Positions 25,785 to 33,909 of a stretch of DNA of 57,333 nt are shown in pieces. Source of the DNA: Verrucomicrobiota bacterium. Its GTDB lineage: Bacteria; Verrucomicrobiota; Kiritimatiellia; CAJWTS01. A program made the translations under genes and the position numbers. Position 1 is the stretch's first letter; each line of letters begins with the position of its first letter. Below the pieces are notes generated by a model. The model had not been told where the DNA came from, did no database searches, and worked only from the letters and a program-made list of their open reading frames with translations. The stretch is taken from contig JAQBYD010000021.1 in the NCBI GenBank assembly GCA_027623315.1, positions 1 through 57,333 on the forward strand, in the 5' to 3' direction.

Positions 25785-25793
25785 TGTTACAAT
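25785..25793 (+). promoter_or_regulatory. Possible extended -10 promoter directly before the GT2 gene
   Basis: TGTTACAAT is a TGn-extended -10 (TACAAT, five of six) that ends 8 bases before the ATG at 25802. No -35 match and no Shine-Dalgarno are visible, so a leaderless message is possible. A short palindrome, CATTAC-T-GTAATG, lies about 20 bases upstream. Confidence 0.3.
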
Positions 25794-25801
25794 CGCAAAC
25801 T

Positions 25802-26554
25802 ATGTCCGACCAATCCTCACCGCGCATCCTGGTCGTGATTCCTTGCCGAAACGAGGCGGAGCGAATCCGGCCCGTTGTTGAGTCCGTACGGTCGACGCTA
25901 GGCACCGCGGACGTCGTCGTCGTTGATGACGATTCCCAGGACGAGACGGCACGCATCGCCTGCGAAGCAGGCGCCACGGTGCTTCCGCTCGTGGTGAACC
26001 TCGGGTACGGGAGCGCCCTCGAGACGGGTTATCTGCACGCACTGCGCGGAGGATACGCGATCGTCCTGCAGATGGATGGCGATGGCCAGCACCTTGCCGA
26101 GCAATTGCCCGCAATTCTTGATCCCGTGGTTCGAGGCGAAGCCGATGTCGTCATCGGTTCGCGCTATCTCGGAGGAGGGGCGACCTATGAAGCATCGTTC
26201 GCGCGCCGTTCGGGGCAGCACCTCTTCGCGTGGTTGGTCCGACTCGCCACGGGTCGCCGATTCACGGACCCCACCTCCGGGTTCCAGGCGCTGAGCAAAA
26301 AGGCGATTACGTTGTTCGCCAAGGGCCGGTTTCCGAACGACTATCCGGATGCCGACATATTGTTGATGGCGCACCTGGCGGGTCTCCAGATGCGTGAAGT
26401 TCCTGTGCAGATGAAAGTCCGCGAGTCGGGCACGTCGATGCATGGCGGGCTCTCTGCCTGGTACTATGTGGTCAAGATGCTGCTCTCGATGTGGATCGTA
26501 TTTCTAAATCGTCAGGAGCTGAGAAAGGAGATTGAAGATGTATATCCAACCTAG
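25802..26554 (+). CDS. Glycosyltransferase family 2 (dolichyl-phosphate mannosyltransferase-like)
   Basis: The 250-residue GT-A enzyme opens with RILVVIPCRNEAERI, then DVVVVDDDSQDETA and the metal-binding DxD as QMDGDGQH. NLGYGSALETGYLHA and DPTSGFQALSKKAI are typical of the DPM1-like subgroup, which makes polyprenyl-phosphate-linked sugars for GT-C enzymes. There are no C-terminal transmembrane helices of its own; the membrane partner is probably the DUF2304 protein, whose gene overlaps its 3' end. I chose the ATG at 25802 (MSDQSS) because the conserved strand starts seven residues later. The product could feed the GT-C proteins in this window. Confidence 0.88.
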   Translation: MSDQSSPRILVVIPCRNEAERIRPVVESVRSTLGTADVVVVDDDSQDETARIACEAGATVLPLVVNLGYGSALETGYLHALRGGYAIVLQMDGDGQHLAEQLPAILDPVVRGEADVVIGSRYLGGGATYEASFARRSGQHLFAWLVRLATGRRFTDPTSGFQALSKKAITLFAKGRFPNDYPDADILLMAHLAGLQMREVPVQMKVRESGTSMHGGLSAWYYVVKMLLSMWIVFLNRQELRKEIEDVYPT

Positions 26555-26894
26555 ACAGATGGTCGCGTGCCTGGTGGCCAGCATGATGTTGCTGCTTTTC
26601 ATCATTCGCCTTGTACAGAAAGGAAGACTCGATATTCACTACTGTTGGATCTGGCTGGGGATTGGCCTGGGCGCCATCCTGACGGTCGTGAAGTACGAGT
26701 GGCTCGCGGCGTTTTCGGTCCTGATCGGATCCAAGACGCAGACCACGACGATCTTTCTTCTCGGACACTTCGTGCTGCTGCTGATGTGTCTGCAGTTCGC
26801 CCTCGTCATATCGAGGCATCGCCGCGAGATCAGGAGACTGACGCAGCAGTTAGCGGTCCTGACCGCACGGGTCTCATCCGAACCGCGCCACTAA
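26538..26894 (+). CDS. DUF2304 small membrane protein paired with GT2
   Basis: The 118-residue protein has three hydrophobic helices (about 8-26, 37-62 and 74-96) and a basic-acidic coiled tail, matching DUF2304. Genes of this family typically sit beside DPM1-like GT2 genes and are presumed to anchor or regulate them at the membrane. AAGGAG precedes the ATG by seven bases, and this start lies inside the last codons of the GT2 gene (17-base overlap), which implies translational coupling. A TTG six bases upstream is less likely. Confidence 0.82.
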   Translation: MYIQPRQMVACLVASMMLLLFIIRLVQKGRLDIHYCWIWLGIGLGAILTVVKYEWLAAFSVLIGSKTQTTTIFLLGHFVLLLMCLQFALVISRHRREIRRLTQQLAVLTARVSSEPRH

Positions 26895-27277
26895 CTTGAA
26901 GCTTCCCCAGAATCTGGGCCCGTTGTACGAGGGCTTCGTACCCTTGCGCAGCGCTGGGCAAGCTCAGCGCGGTACAGGGCAGGCACGAATCGATGCGAAT
27001 GAAGAGGAGCGAGACCGCGGATTTCGCGGATGCGCGCGGATCCTTTCGAGATAGCGCAGCGTGAATCAGAGCGAGCAGTGCTCGTCCCGATTTACACTGC
27101 TGAATCTAGATTGGACATCCTTGGACGCAATCCGCGCCCATCCGCGTAATCCGCGGTTCCAGTTCTGTTTCAATTCTCGAAGATCGCCGTAGCGTTCGTA
27201 TTCCCTTGTAGCTTGAGCTGGATTTCTGTAACTACGCATCTACGCGGGGCGTCGAGTACGCGCCTCGCGCTGTTGTT
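26895..27277. other. 383-base intergenic region holding a dyad repeat
   Basis: I see no gene or RNA in this stretch. Its main content is the inverted repeat at 27014-27157. A shorter dyad (GCGCAGCGCTGGGC, then GCTCAGCGC) lies to its left. It separates the GT9-to-DUF2304 group from the WbpBD-like operon. Confidence 0.55.
27014..27157. repeat. Long inverted repeat built of ATCCGCG/CGCGGAT units
   Basis: The 28-base left arm (27014-27041, containing GCGGATTTCGCGGATG) and right arm (27130-27157, containing CATCCGCGTAATCCGC) pair at 26 of 28 positions around an 88-base spacer. Each arm is itself built of degenerate CGCGGAT repeats. Similar strings occur as dispersed intergenic repeats in many environmental genomes (from memory). 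Confidence 0.7.
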
Positions 27278-28861
27278 ATGGCCGCACACAACCTGAACAT
27301 CGGCGTCGTTGGGACCGGCTACTGGGGGAAGAACCTGGTTCGTAACCTCAACGAGCTGGGCGTGCTGCGCGCGATCTGCGACGTCGATACGGATGCCCTG
27401 GCGCGCATCTCGGAGTCCTATCCCGATATCGCCGCGCGCGCATCTTTCGACACGCTTCTCGACGACCCCGATCTGGACGCGGTCGTGATTTCCACGCCGG
27501 CCGTCACGCACGCCCGACTCGTTCGCGAAGCCCTGTCGGCAGGCAAGGACGTTTTCGTCGAGAAGCCGTTGTGCCTCTCCGTGGAGGAGGGACGCGAACT
27601 CGTGGCACTCGCTGCTGAACGGTCGCGGATTCTGATGGTCGGCCATCTGCTTTGGTATCATCCGGCGGTTCTAAAGTTGAAGGAACTGGTCGATGAGGGC
27701 GCCCTGGGGCGCATCCAGTACATCTATTCCAATCGTCTCAGCATCGGGAAGATTCGTCGCGAGGAGAACATTCTCTGGTCCTTCGCCCCGCACGACATCT
27801 CGGTGATCCTGGGACTGATCAATGAAGAGCCGGACCTCGTGATGGCCCAGGGCGGGAACTATCTCCATCAGCAGGTCGCCGACGCCACGGTGAGCCTGCT
27901 CTCGTTTCCCAGCGGCGTGCGCGCCCATATTTTCGTGTCGTGGCTACATCCGTTCAAGGAGCAGAAGTTGATCGTGGTCGGAGACCGGGGCATGGCGGTT
28001 TTCGATGACGTGGAGACGGAGAACAAGCTCTGCATGTATCCCCATACGATCGACTGGAAGGAGCGCGTCCCGGTGGCACACAAGGTTGACGCGCAACCCG
28101 TGCCGATCGACGATCACGAACCGCTGCGCGCCGAGTGTGAGCATTTTTTGCACTGCGTCGCCACCCGAGAGACCCCGCGCACGGATGGTGTCGAGGGGCT
28201 GCGCGTCCTGAACCTGCTGCAGCGCTGCCAGGCGGCGTTGGACGACGGCGGGCCGCAGCGGCTGGCCGGCGTGCCCGGAGATGCGACGCCGCATCAGATT
28301 CACGAGACCGCCGTGATCGACGCGGATGTTTCGATCGGGGACGGGACGTCGATCTGGCATTTCTCGCACGTTCTCAAGGGGTCCGAGATCGGCTCCAACT
28401 GCAAGATCGGACAGAACGTGGTGATCGGCCCGAAGGTCCGGGTGGGGGACGGGGTGAAGATTCAGAATAACGTGAGCGTCTACGAGGGCGTCACCCTGGA
28501 GGACCACGTCTTCTGTGGCCCGTCCGTGGTCTTTACCAACGTGATTAACCCGCGCAGTGAGATTCCCCGCATGAGTGAATTGCGACCGACGCTCGTGCGC
28601 AGGGGCGCAACACTCGGCGCGAACTGCACGATCCTGTGCGGCACCACGATTGGGCGCTATGCCCTCGTCGGCGCGGGCGCAACGGTGACGCACGACGTTC
28701 CGGACAACGCCTTGGTCTACGGCTCCCCCGCCACGTTGAAGGGATGGGTCTGCCGGTGCGGCGAGAAGCTGAAGATCGACGGTGACTCTGCGTCGTGCGA
28801 CTGTGGCGCGAAATACGTCGTGGGCGGTGAATCCATTCGGCCCCTGGAAGCAGGAGTATGA
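27278..28861 (+). CDS. Fused Gfo/Idh/MocA oxidoreductase and left-handed beta-helix acyltransferase (WbpB-WbpD-like)
   Basis: The 527-residue bifunctional enzyme has an N-terminal Rossmann domain (VGTGYWG at 11-17; catalytic EKP at 95-97, then GHLLWYHPAV) of the kind that oxidises C3 of UDP-GlcNAcA. From about residue 345 a hexapeptide-repeat acyltransferase follows (IGDGTSIWHFSHVLKGSEIG, IGQNVVIGPKVRVGDG). This matches WbpD, which N-acetylates the 3-amino group after a WbpE-type aminotransferase. The C-terminus has a CxC-x(n)-CxC cluster (CRCG and CDCG), perhaps a metal knuckle. The epimerase gene overlaps its stop (ATGA). The dehydrogenase WbpA and aminotransferase WbpE needed to complete the route are not in the window. 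Confidence 0.85.
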   Translation: MAAHNLNIGVVGTGYWGKNLVRNLNELGVLRAICDVDTDALARISESYPDIAARASFDTLLDDPDLDAVVISTPAVTHARLVREALSAGKDVFVEKPLCLSVEEGRELVALAAERSRILMVGHLLWYHPAVLKLKELVDEGALGRIQYIYSNRLSIGKIRREENILWSFAPHDISVILGLINEEPDLVMAQGGNYLHQQVADATVSLLSFPSGVRAHIFVSWLHPFKEQKLIVVGDRGMAVFDDVETENKLCMYPHTIDWKERVPVAHKVDAQPVPIDDHEPLRAECEHFLHCVATRETPRTDGVEGLRVLNLLQRCQAALDDGGPQRLAGVPGDATPHQIHETAVIDADVSIGDGTSIWHFSHVLKGSEIGSNCKIGQNVVIGPKVRVGDGVKIQNNVSVYEGVTLEDHVFCGPSVVFTNVINPRSEIPRMSELRPTLVRRGATLGANCTILCGTTIGRYALVGAGATVTHDVPDNALVYGSPATLKGWVCRCGEKLKIDGDSASCDCGAKYVVGGESIRPLEAGV

Positions 28862-29970
28862 TCAAACTCGCGACGATCGTGGGCGCCCGTCCCCAGTTCA
28901 TCAAGGCCGCGGCCGTTTCGCGGGCAATCCAGTTGCACATTGACGGCGGCGGCGAGCCGGCGGTGACGGAGATCCTGATCCACACCGGTCAGCACTACGA
29001 CCACAACATGTCGGGCTCCTTCTTTGATGAGCTCGAGATCTCGAAGCCAGCCTACAACCTTGGCATTTCGCAAGCCACGCACGCCGAGATGACCGGGCGC
29101 ATGCTTGAAGAAATCGAAACCGTACTGGTCGACGAGGCGCCGCAGGCCGTGATCGTGTACGGCGATACCAACACGACGCTGGCGGGCGCGTTGGCCGCGG
29201 CGAAGCTTCCGATGACGCTTGCGCATGTCGAAGCCGGGCTACGATCGTTTGACGACGCCATGCCGGAGGAAACGAACCGTATTGTCGCCGACCGACTGTC
29301 CGATCTGCTCTTCGCGCCTCACGCCGCGGCCGCAGAGCACCTCCGGGGGGAAGGGACCGCGAACGAGCGAATTCACGTGGTCGGCGACGTGATGTACGAC
29401 GCCGCCTTGCACTACGCGGAACTGGCCGCGGAGCGAAGCCGGATACTGGATGATTTCGACTTGCGGCCGGGCACCTACGGCCTGGTTACCGTACATCGCG
29501 CCGACAACGTAACCGACACCGACCGGATGCGCGGCATCTGCACCGGGATTAAGCGGTCTGCGGAAACCGTGCCGATGATCTGGCCACTGCATCCGCGCAC
29601 GCGCGCAGCGCTGGAGGGACAGGGCGTCATCGCGGAATTGGGAGCGCACGTACGGCTCGTCGATCCGGTCGGATATCTCGATATGATCACGCTGGAACGA
29701 AGCGCAGCCATCATTTTGACCGACTCGGGGGGGGTCCAGAAAGAAGCTGCATTCTACCGGGTCCCCTGCGTTGTGCTGCGCGATCAGACGGAGTGGGTCG
29801 AGTTGATTGAGAGCGGCGCCGCGGTGCTCGGTGGCGCAGACGCGGATACCATCGCCATGGCCGTCCCGGAAATGATGCAGCGCGAGATGCCGGTCGCTTC
29901 CTTCTATGGTGACGGGCACGCGGCGGAGGCGATCTTTAGCGCGATCGTTGCCTTTGTCGGCGAGAAATGA
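28858..29970 (+). CDS. Non-hydrolysing UDP-HexNAc 2-epimerase (WecB/WbpI family)
   Basis: The 370-residue GT-B-fold epimerase carries all family blocks: VGARPQFIKAAAV at the N-terminus, HTGQHYD, YGDTNTTLAGALAAAKL, AHVEAGLRSFDDAMPEE, VTVHRADN and the UDP-binding LTDSGGVQKEA. It inverts C2 of UDP-GlcNAc (WecB) or of UDP-2,3-diacetamido-glucuronate (WbpI). Because it is translationally coupled (ATGA) to the WbpBD-like fusion, the WbpI reaction giving UDP-ManNAc3NAcA is the better guess. About 115 bases with a strong promoter separate it from the radical SAM gene. Confidence 0.9.
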   Translation: MIKLATIVGARPQFIKAAAVSRAIQLHIDGGGEPAVTEILIHTGQHYDHNMSGSFFDELEISKPAYNLGISQATHAEMTGRMLEEIETVLVDEAPQAVIVYGDTNTTLAGALAAAKLPMTLAHVEAGLRSFDDAMPEETNRIVADRLSDLLFAPHAAAAEHLRGEGTANERIHVVGDVMYDAALHYAELAAERSRILDDFDLRPGTYGLVTVHRADNVTDTDRMRGICTGIKRSAETVPMIWPLHPRTRAALEGQGVIAELGAHVRLVDPVGYLDMITLERSAAIILTDSGGVQKEAAFYRVPCVVLRDQTEWVELIESGAAVLGGADADTIAMAVPEMMQREMPVASFYGDGHAAEAIFSAIVAFVGEK

Positions 29971-30019
29971 TTCGGCGACGACGCAAGTCTGCCACCCTTG
30001 CCGGTGGCGGGGATCCCGG

Positions 30020-30048
30020 TTGGCAGCGGTCGTGGCGCTGCGTATACT
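30020..30048 (+). promoter_or_regulatory. Sigma-70-type promoter for the radical SAM gene
   Basis: TTGGCA (30020-30025) and TATACT (30043-30048) are separated by exactly 17 bases, each five of six to consensus. Transcription would begin near 30055, about 30 bases before the ATG at 30086. This is the best sigma-70 match I found in the window. Confidence 0.58.
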
Positions 30049-30085
30049 GACGTGAGGTTTGGGTCTGCCGGTTTCGGATCCCGAA

Positions 30086-31447
30086 ATGTTCTCTTTCCAG
30101 ACAAAACGAGCTATCGTGAAAGCGCTTCTCACGAAGCGTTCGCCCTATTACATCCAGTTCTACATCACGGGACGATGTAATCTAAAGTGTCGTCAGTGCA
30201 ACATCGTCGAGACGAACTCGGCGCTTCACGAGGTTACGCTCGAAGAGATCGACACGATTGCCGCTAACATACGGTCCATCGGCGGCGGTATCGTTCTCCT
30301 GACCGGCGGTGAGCCGTTTGTCAGGCAGGATGTACATGAGATCGTGACGATCTTCCTGCGGCATGGTCTGGACGTCCGCCTGCAGAGCGCCGGTCTGGCC
30401 ACCCGTGAGCAGATCGAAGCGTGCCATCGCGCGGGTGCGCGAGATATCAACGTGTCGCTGGATTCGCTGGTCGAGGAGAAGCAGGACTATATCAATGCCG
30501 TGCCCGGTTCATGGCGCAAGGCAATTCATTGTCTCGAACGGATCTCGCGCGTCTTCAACCGGGAGTCCTCGATCACGAGCCTGGGCTGTGTCCTGTCACG
30601 ATTTAACTATCGCGAGATCCCGGCGATCCTCGAGTTCGCGACGGAGATTGGGTGGCACCTGTCGTTGGTACCCGTTCACATCTCGGCCGAGGAAAGCACC
30701 TATGGGTTTCGAAGTTATGACGACATGTTTCTGTTCGACGACGACTCGTATGCGGAACTCGAAGGAGTTCTTAAGCAGGTGATTGAAATGAAAAGGGCGG
30801 GCGCGCACCTCTTCGATTCCGAGCGGTTCATTGAAAGTGCGTTCACCTTTCTCAAGACGGGGCGACCCACCTGGCGCAAGAACGACGTGTGTGATTCGGC
30901 GGATCTCTACTTCGCCGTTCGGCCGAACGGCGACTTTGCGGTCTGCTGCGACCATAACTTCGGAGATCACGCCCCCTCTCTGCTCTCTCCAGATTTCGTA
31001 GCGCAGTACCAGAATCGCGAGGTGCAGAAACGATGCGACCCGATTGTGAAGGCATGCCCGGGTTGCCACTATGGCTCTTACCCCGAGGCGACGCTGTCGG
31101 TCCGTGATCCGCGTGCGTTTGTGGAGCGCGCGCGATTGAGTTTGTCCATGAAGCGAAGCCGAATCCTTCAGGATTTCGAGGATGGGGAATTCTTCGAGAT
31201 CCTCGACCGCGTAAAGCAGCGCCACGCGGACGTGTATGAGAAACCGATGCCACCTGACATCGCCAAGCGGGTGGAGGACTGGAGAGAGTTCGCAACGCGG
31301 CGCGAGCTGCTGAAGACAGACGAAGCACGACGCGTGCGTGAGGGAAGGGTTCGGGCACGCCCGGACCGGGAGGAACCCGTCAGCGCATCTTCGCCATCAG
31401 GACCCGCCACAGGCGAGCCCTCCAGCGGACCGGGAGCGCAAACGTAA
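30086..31447 (+). CDS. Radical SAM protein with C-terminal cysteine cluster (SPASM-like)
   Basis: The 453-residue protein opens after about 25 residues with YYIQFYITGRCNLKCRQC. The cluster motif CX3CX2C is C31, C35 and C38. LLTGGEPFVRQD is the GGEP SAM-binding motif and INVSLDSL follows. Near residues 285-330 a second Cys set occurs (DVCDSAD, FAVCCDHNFGDH, CDPIVKACPGCHYG), which suggests an auxiliary Fe-S cluster of the SPASM/Twitch kind. Substrate unknown. Context (glycan genes) allows a sugar or lipid modification. I chose ATG 30086; TTG at 30059 would start almost on the mapped promoter's start point. The last 22 codons are low-complexity Ser/Gly/Pro and overlap the convergent gene by 68 bases. 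Confidence 0.83.
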   Translation: MFSFQTKRAIVKALLTKRSPYYIQFYITGRCNLKCRQCNIVETNSALHEVTLEEIDTIAANIRSIGGGIVLLTGGEPFVRQDVHEIVTIFLRHGLDVRLQSAGLATREQIEACHRAGARDINVSLDSLVEEKQDYINAVPGSWRKAIHCLERISRVFNRESSITSLGCVLSRFNYREIPAILEFATEIGWHLSLVPVHISAEESTYGFRSYDDMFLFDDDSYAELEGVLKQVIEMKRAGAHLFDSERFIESAFTFLKTGRPTWRKNDVCDSADLYFAVRPNGDFAVCCDHNFGDHAPSLLSPDFVAQYQNREVQKRCDPIVKACPGCHYGSYPEATLSVRDPRAFVERARLSLSMKRSRILQDFEDGEFFEILDRVKQRHADVYEKPMPPDIAKRVEDWREFATRRELLKTDEARRVREGRVRARPDREEPVSASSPSGPATGEPSSGPGAQT

Positions 31448-33083
31448 CGGCCCGCAGAATCACGCTTCGGACCCCGAGTACCACGCAAACCCGATGTCGC
31501 TGCACGGCGTCGAGAACCGCCGCGGCGACGGCATCTGGTGAGGCGAGGCCGCGGCCGTCGTGAAGAACCTTCACGCCCGCGCGTTCCTGGAAGCCGGTGC
31601 GTGTTCCCGACGGGCATACGCATGTCACATCGACACCGCGGGACTCCACTTCGGCCCATAGCGATTGGGAGAACCCGTGCAGCGCCGTTTTCGAGGCCCC
31701 GTAAACAGCCATACCCGGTAGCGGCATGCCCGCCGTGCTCGAACTGATGTTGACGATGTGCCCACTCCCGTGCTCCAGCATGGCGGGTAGAAAAAGACGA
31801 CAGAGAACCATCGGAACCACGGCGTTGAGTTGAACCACCCGTTCGATCTGGTCCGGTGCCAGCGTGTGATGATCCGCGCGATGCCCGATGCCGGCGTTGT
31901 TGACGAGTCCGACCACGGGATCTCCATGTGCTTGCGTCCACTCCAAAATTCGACTCGGCGCGCCGGAATCGGTCAGGTCGATCGCCAGGATTTCGCCGCC
32001 CGTCGCCTCCTTCATTTCCAACAGGGCCGTCTGATCGTGATCGACCAGGTAGAGCGGCGTGCCCTGCGCCGCCAGTTGCCGGGCGATCGCGGCGCCGATG
32101 CCACCAGCGGCCCCGGTGACGAGGTACCGTCCCTTCGTCCAAGACTGGAAGTCCGCGATGGTCTCGCCGAGGCCCTGTTCGAATGGCGTGTGTGGCGGAC
32201 ACCCTGCGTCGACCAGGTGCTGGCCCGTGCACGTTAGAACATCGCGGAAGAGGCACTGGACCCGGAAGGGGAGAAACCGCCTCACGCTTCCGAGGATGCC
32301 GGACGCCCATGCGGGAATCGGGATTTGACGGCGCTCCGGTGCGATGACGGAAGCGATGCGCTGAAAGATCGACCCCAACGTCGGATGCGTGCCATCGGCG
32401 GCGAAGAGGATCTGCTTCTTGACCCCGTGATGGGCAAGATGCACGAGCGCGTCGGCAAGATCGTTCACGTGAATCACGGAAACGCGTCCGGGAAATTCAA
32501 AGCGAGTGAAGGCCTTGCCGCGAGCGATCGCGCGAACGAACGCCGCGATATGTGAATCCGCGCGCATTCCCGGGCCGTAGACCCACGCGGGCCTGAGGAT
32601 GATCCATGGCAGATCGCTGGCTTCGATCATGGTCTCGCACGCGAGCTTGGATCGGCCGTAGTCTGACTGTGGGCACGGGGTGGATGCCGTCGTGAGCGGG
32701 CTGTCGCAGGCGTCCTGAGGGGTGCGATCGACCGCGCCGATCGTGCTCGTGAACACGAGGCTTTCAAGGCAGGGCGACTGCGCCAACACCGAGAGAATCC
32801 GCCGCGTGGCCTCGGTGTTGTCATGCTCGTAATCCAACCCGTTGCCGAAGCGGGCGAGCGCCCCGACGTGATAGACGTGCTCACACTGCAGCATGCGTTC
32901 CGAGTACGCCGCGGTCTCCATCATGTCGGCCTCGATAACATCGAAACCGCGCGCGCGAAACTGCGCGGCTGACGCGGCGTTGCGGATCAGGCAGGTGATG
33001 TCTGCGGGGCGGCCGCGGGCGGCGAGACGTTCGCAGAGACGGGATCCGACAAACCCGGCCGCGCCCGTGACGAATGCCCTCAT
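31380..33083 (-). CDS. Fusion of NAD-dependent sugar epimerase/dehydratase and classical SDR
   Basis: The 567-residue protein contains two Rossmann enzymes in one frame. Residues 1 to about 300 are an extended SDR: GAAGFVG (7-13), TSTIGAVD and the catalytic Y142-x3-K146 in DYGRSK, resembling 3-beta-HSD/GalE-type epimerases. From about 318, a classical SDR follows: VTGAAGGIGAA, NNAG (395-398), NISSSTAG and the catalytic Y461-x3-K465 in YGASK. Both active sites look intact. The N-terminal half could act on a nucleotide sugar or a lipid aldehyde; the C-terminal half is a ketone/alcohol reductase. It heads leftward while its neighbours 33091-37846 run the same direction, so it may be the last gene of that minus-strand operon. 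Confidence 0.83.
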   Translation of the reverse strand: MRAFVTGAAGFVGSRLCERLAARGRPADITCLIRNAASAAQFRARGFDVIEADMMETAAYSERMLQCEHVYHVGALARFGNGLDYEHDNTEATRRILSVLAQSPCLESLVFTSTIGAVDRTPQDACDSPLTTASTPCPQSDYGRSKLACETMIEASDLPWIILRPAWVYGPGMRADSHIAAFVRAIARGKAFTRFEFPGRVSVIHVNDLADALVHLAHHGVKKQILFAADGTHPTLGSIFQRIASVIAPERRQIPIPAWASGILGSVRRFLPFRVQCLFRDVLTCTGQHLVDAGCPPHTPFEQGLGETIADFQSWTKGRYLVTGAAGGIGAAIARQLAAQGTPLYLVDHDQTALLEMKEATGGEILAIDLTDSGAPSRILEWTQAHGDPVVGLVNNAGIGHRADHHTLAPDQIERVVQLNAVVPMVLCRLFLPAMLEHGSGHIVNISSSTAGMPLPGMAVYGASKTALHGFSQSLWAEVESRGVDVTCVCPSGTRTGFQERAGVKVLHDGRGLASPDAVAAAVLDAVQRHRVCVVLGVRSVILRAVTFALPVRWRARLWRVLMAKMR

Positions 33084-33090
33084 GGTCGCC

Positions 33091-33909
33091 CTATTTCCGT
33101 ACGCAGACGACCGTGTTCCAGCACCAGAACCGCAGAAAGGGCAGGGCGGTCAACAGCAGGTTGTCCAATTTCTGCGCGACTCCGATCCCCGCTCGATGCT
33201 TGTGACTGTCCCGAATGGCCTTTTTCCAATACCGGACACGCGAGGGGTGTGCGCGTTCGACGAGAAAGAACCAGATAAAGAGGTAGAGAGTGCACAGCCA
33301 TGTCTCGCGGTGCTCGACGCGTGCGAATCGTTCTTCGAACAGCCGCAGGTCCCGCAGACGCAACGGATGCTCATCGACGGTGCGGACCGTGTCGGCCAGC
33401 CGGCGGTACACGTTGATCACGGGGTTATAGGTGAGCGGCTCGATGAAGAGCCCCAGGCCGTTCGGGCGCAAGATCCGGCGGGTCTCGTCGAGCGCCTTCG
33501 CGATGTCCACGTGATGCAGCACGTTGGCGCCGTACACGATGTCAAAAGATTCATCGTCCAGGGGAAGGTCCTCGGCAGGGGCCTTGATCGTCTCGATCGA
33601 GCACCCGTGCATCTCGGCGAGCCGCGCGGCGACGTCGAGCATCCCCGCACTCAAATCGGTTGCGACGACGTGGGCGCCCTTCTTGGCGAAGTAGACGGCG
33701 GCTTCCCCCGCACCGCAACCGAGATCGAGAATCTTACGCCCGGCGAGGTCGCCCATCTGCGTGAGACAGAAGCGATTCTCAAACGCGGTCTCGGCGGTAA
33801 ACGATTCGTCCACGAGGATCTCGTCGAGGTCAATCGACTCGGCCCAGCGGTCATGAAACTCCTCCTCCTTGTCATGGATGGAGCTAACCGGCTCCGCGAT
33901 ATCCGTCAT
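33091..33909 (-). CDS. Class I SAM-dependent methyltransferase (Methyltransf_11/25-like)
   Basis: This 272-residue protein has motif I as ILDLGCGAGEAAVYFAKKG (about 60-78), acidic residue D in VVATDLSAGML, the EDLPLDDESFDIVYGANVLHHV block (motifs II/III) and ILRPNGLGLFIEPL. It is SAM-binding and probably O- or N-methylates a sugar or lipid. A hydrophobic stretch (LCTLYLFIWFFLVE, about 205-220) and a basic C-terminus suggest membrane association. Its ATG overlaps the GT2 stop (ATGA) and its end is 7 bases from the SDR fusion start, so it is co-transcribed with both. Confidence 0.85.
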   Translation of the reverse strand: MTDIAEPVSSIHDKEEEFHDRWAESIDLDEILVDESFTAETAFENRFCLTQMGDLAGRKILDLGCGAGEAAVYFAKKGAHVVATDLSAGMLDVAARLAEMHGCSIETIKAPAEDLPLDDESFDIVYGANVLHHVDIAKALDETRRILRPNGLGLFIEPLTYNPVINVYRRLADTVRTVDEHPLRLRDLRLFEERFARVEHRETWLCTLYLFIWFFLVERAHPSRVRYWKKAIRDSHKHRAGIGVAQKLDNLLLTALPFLRFWCWNTVVCVRK

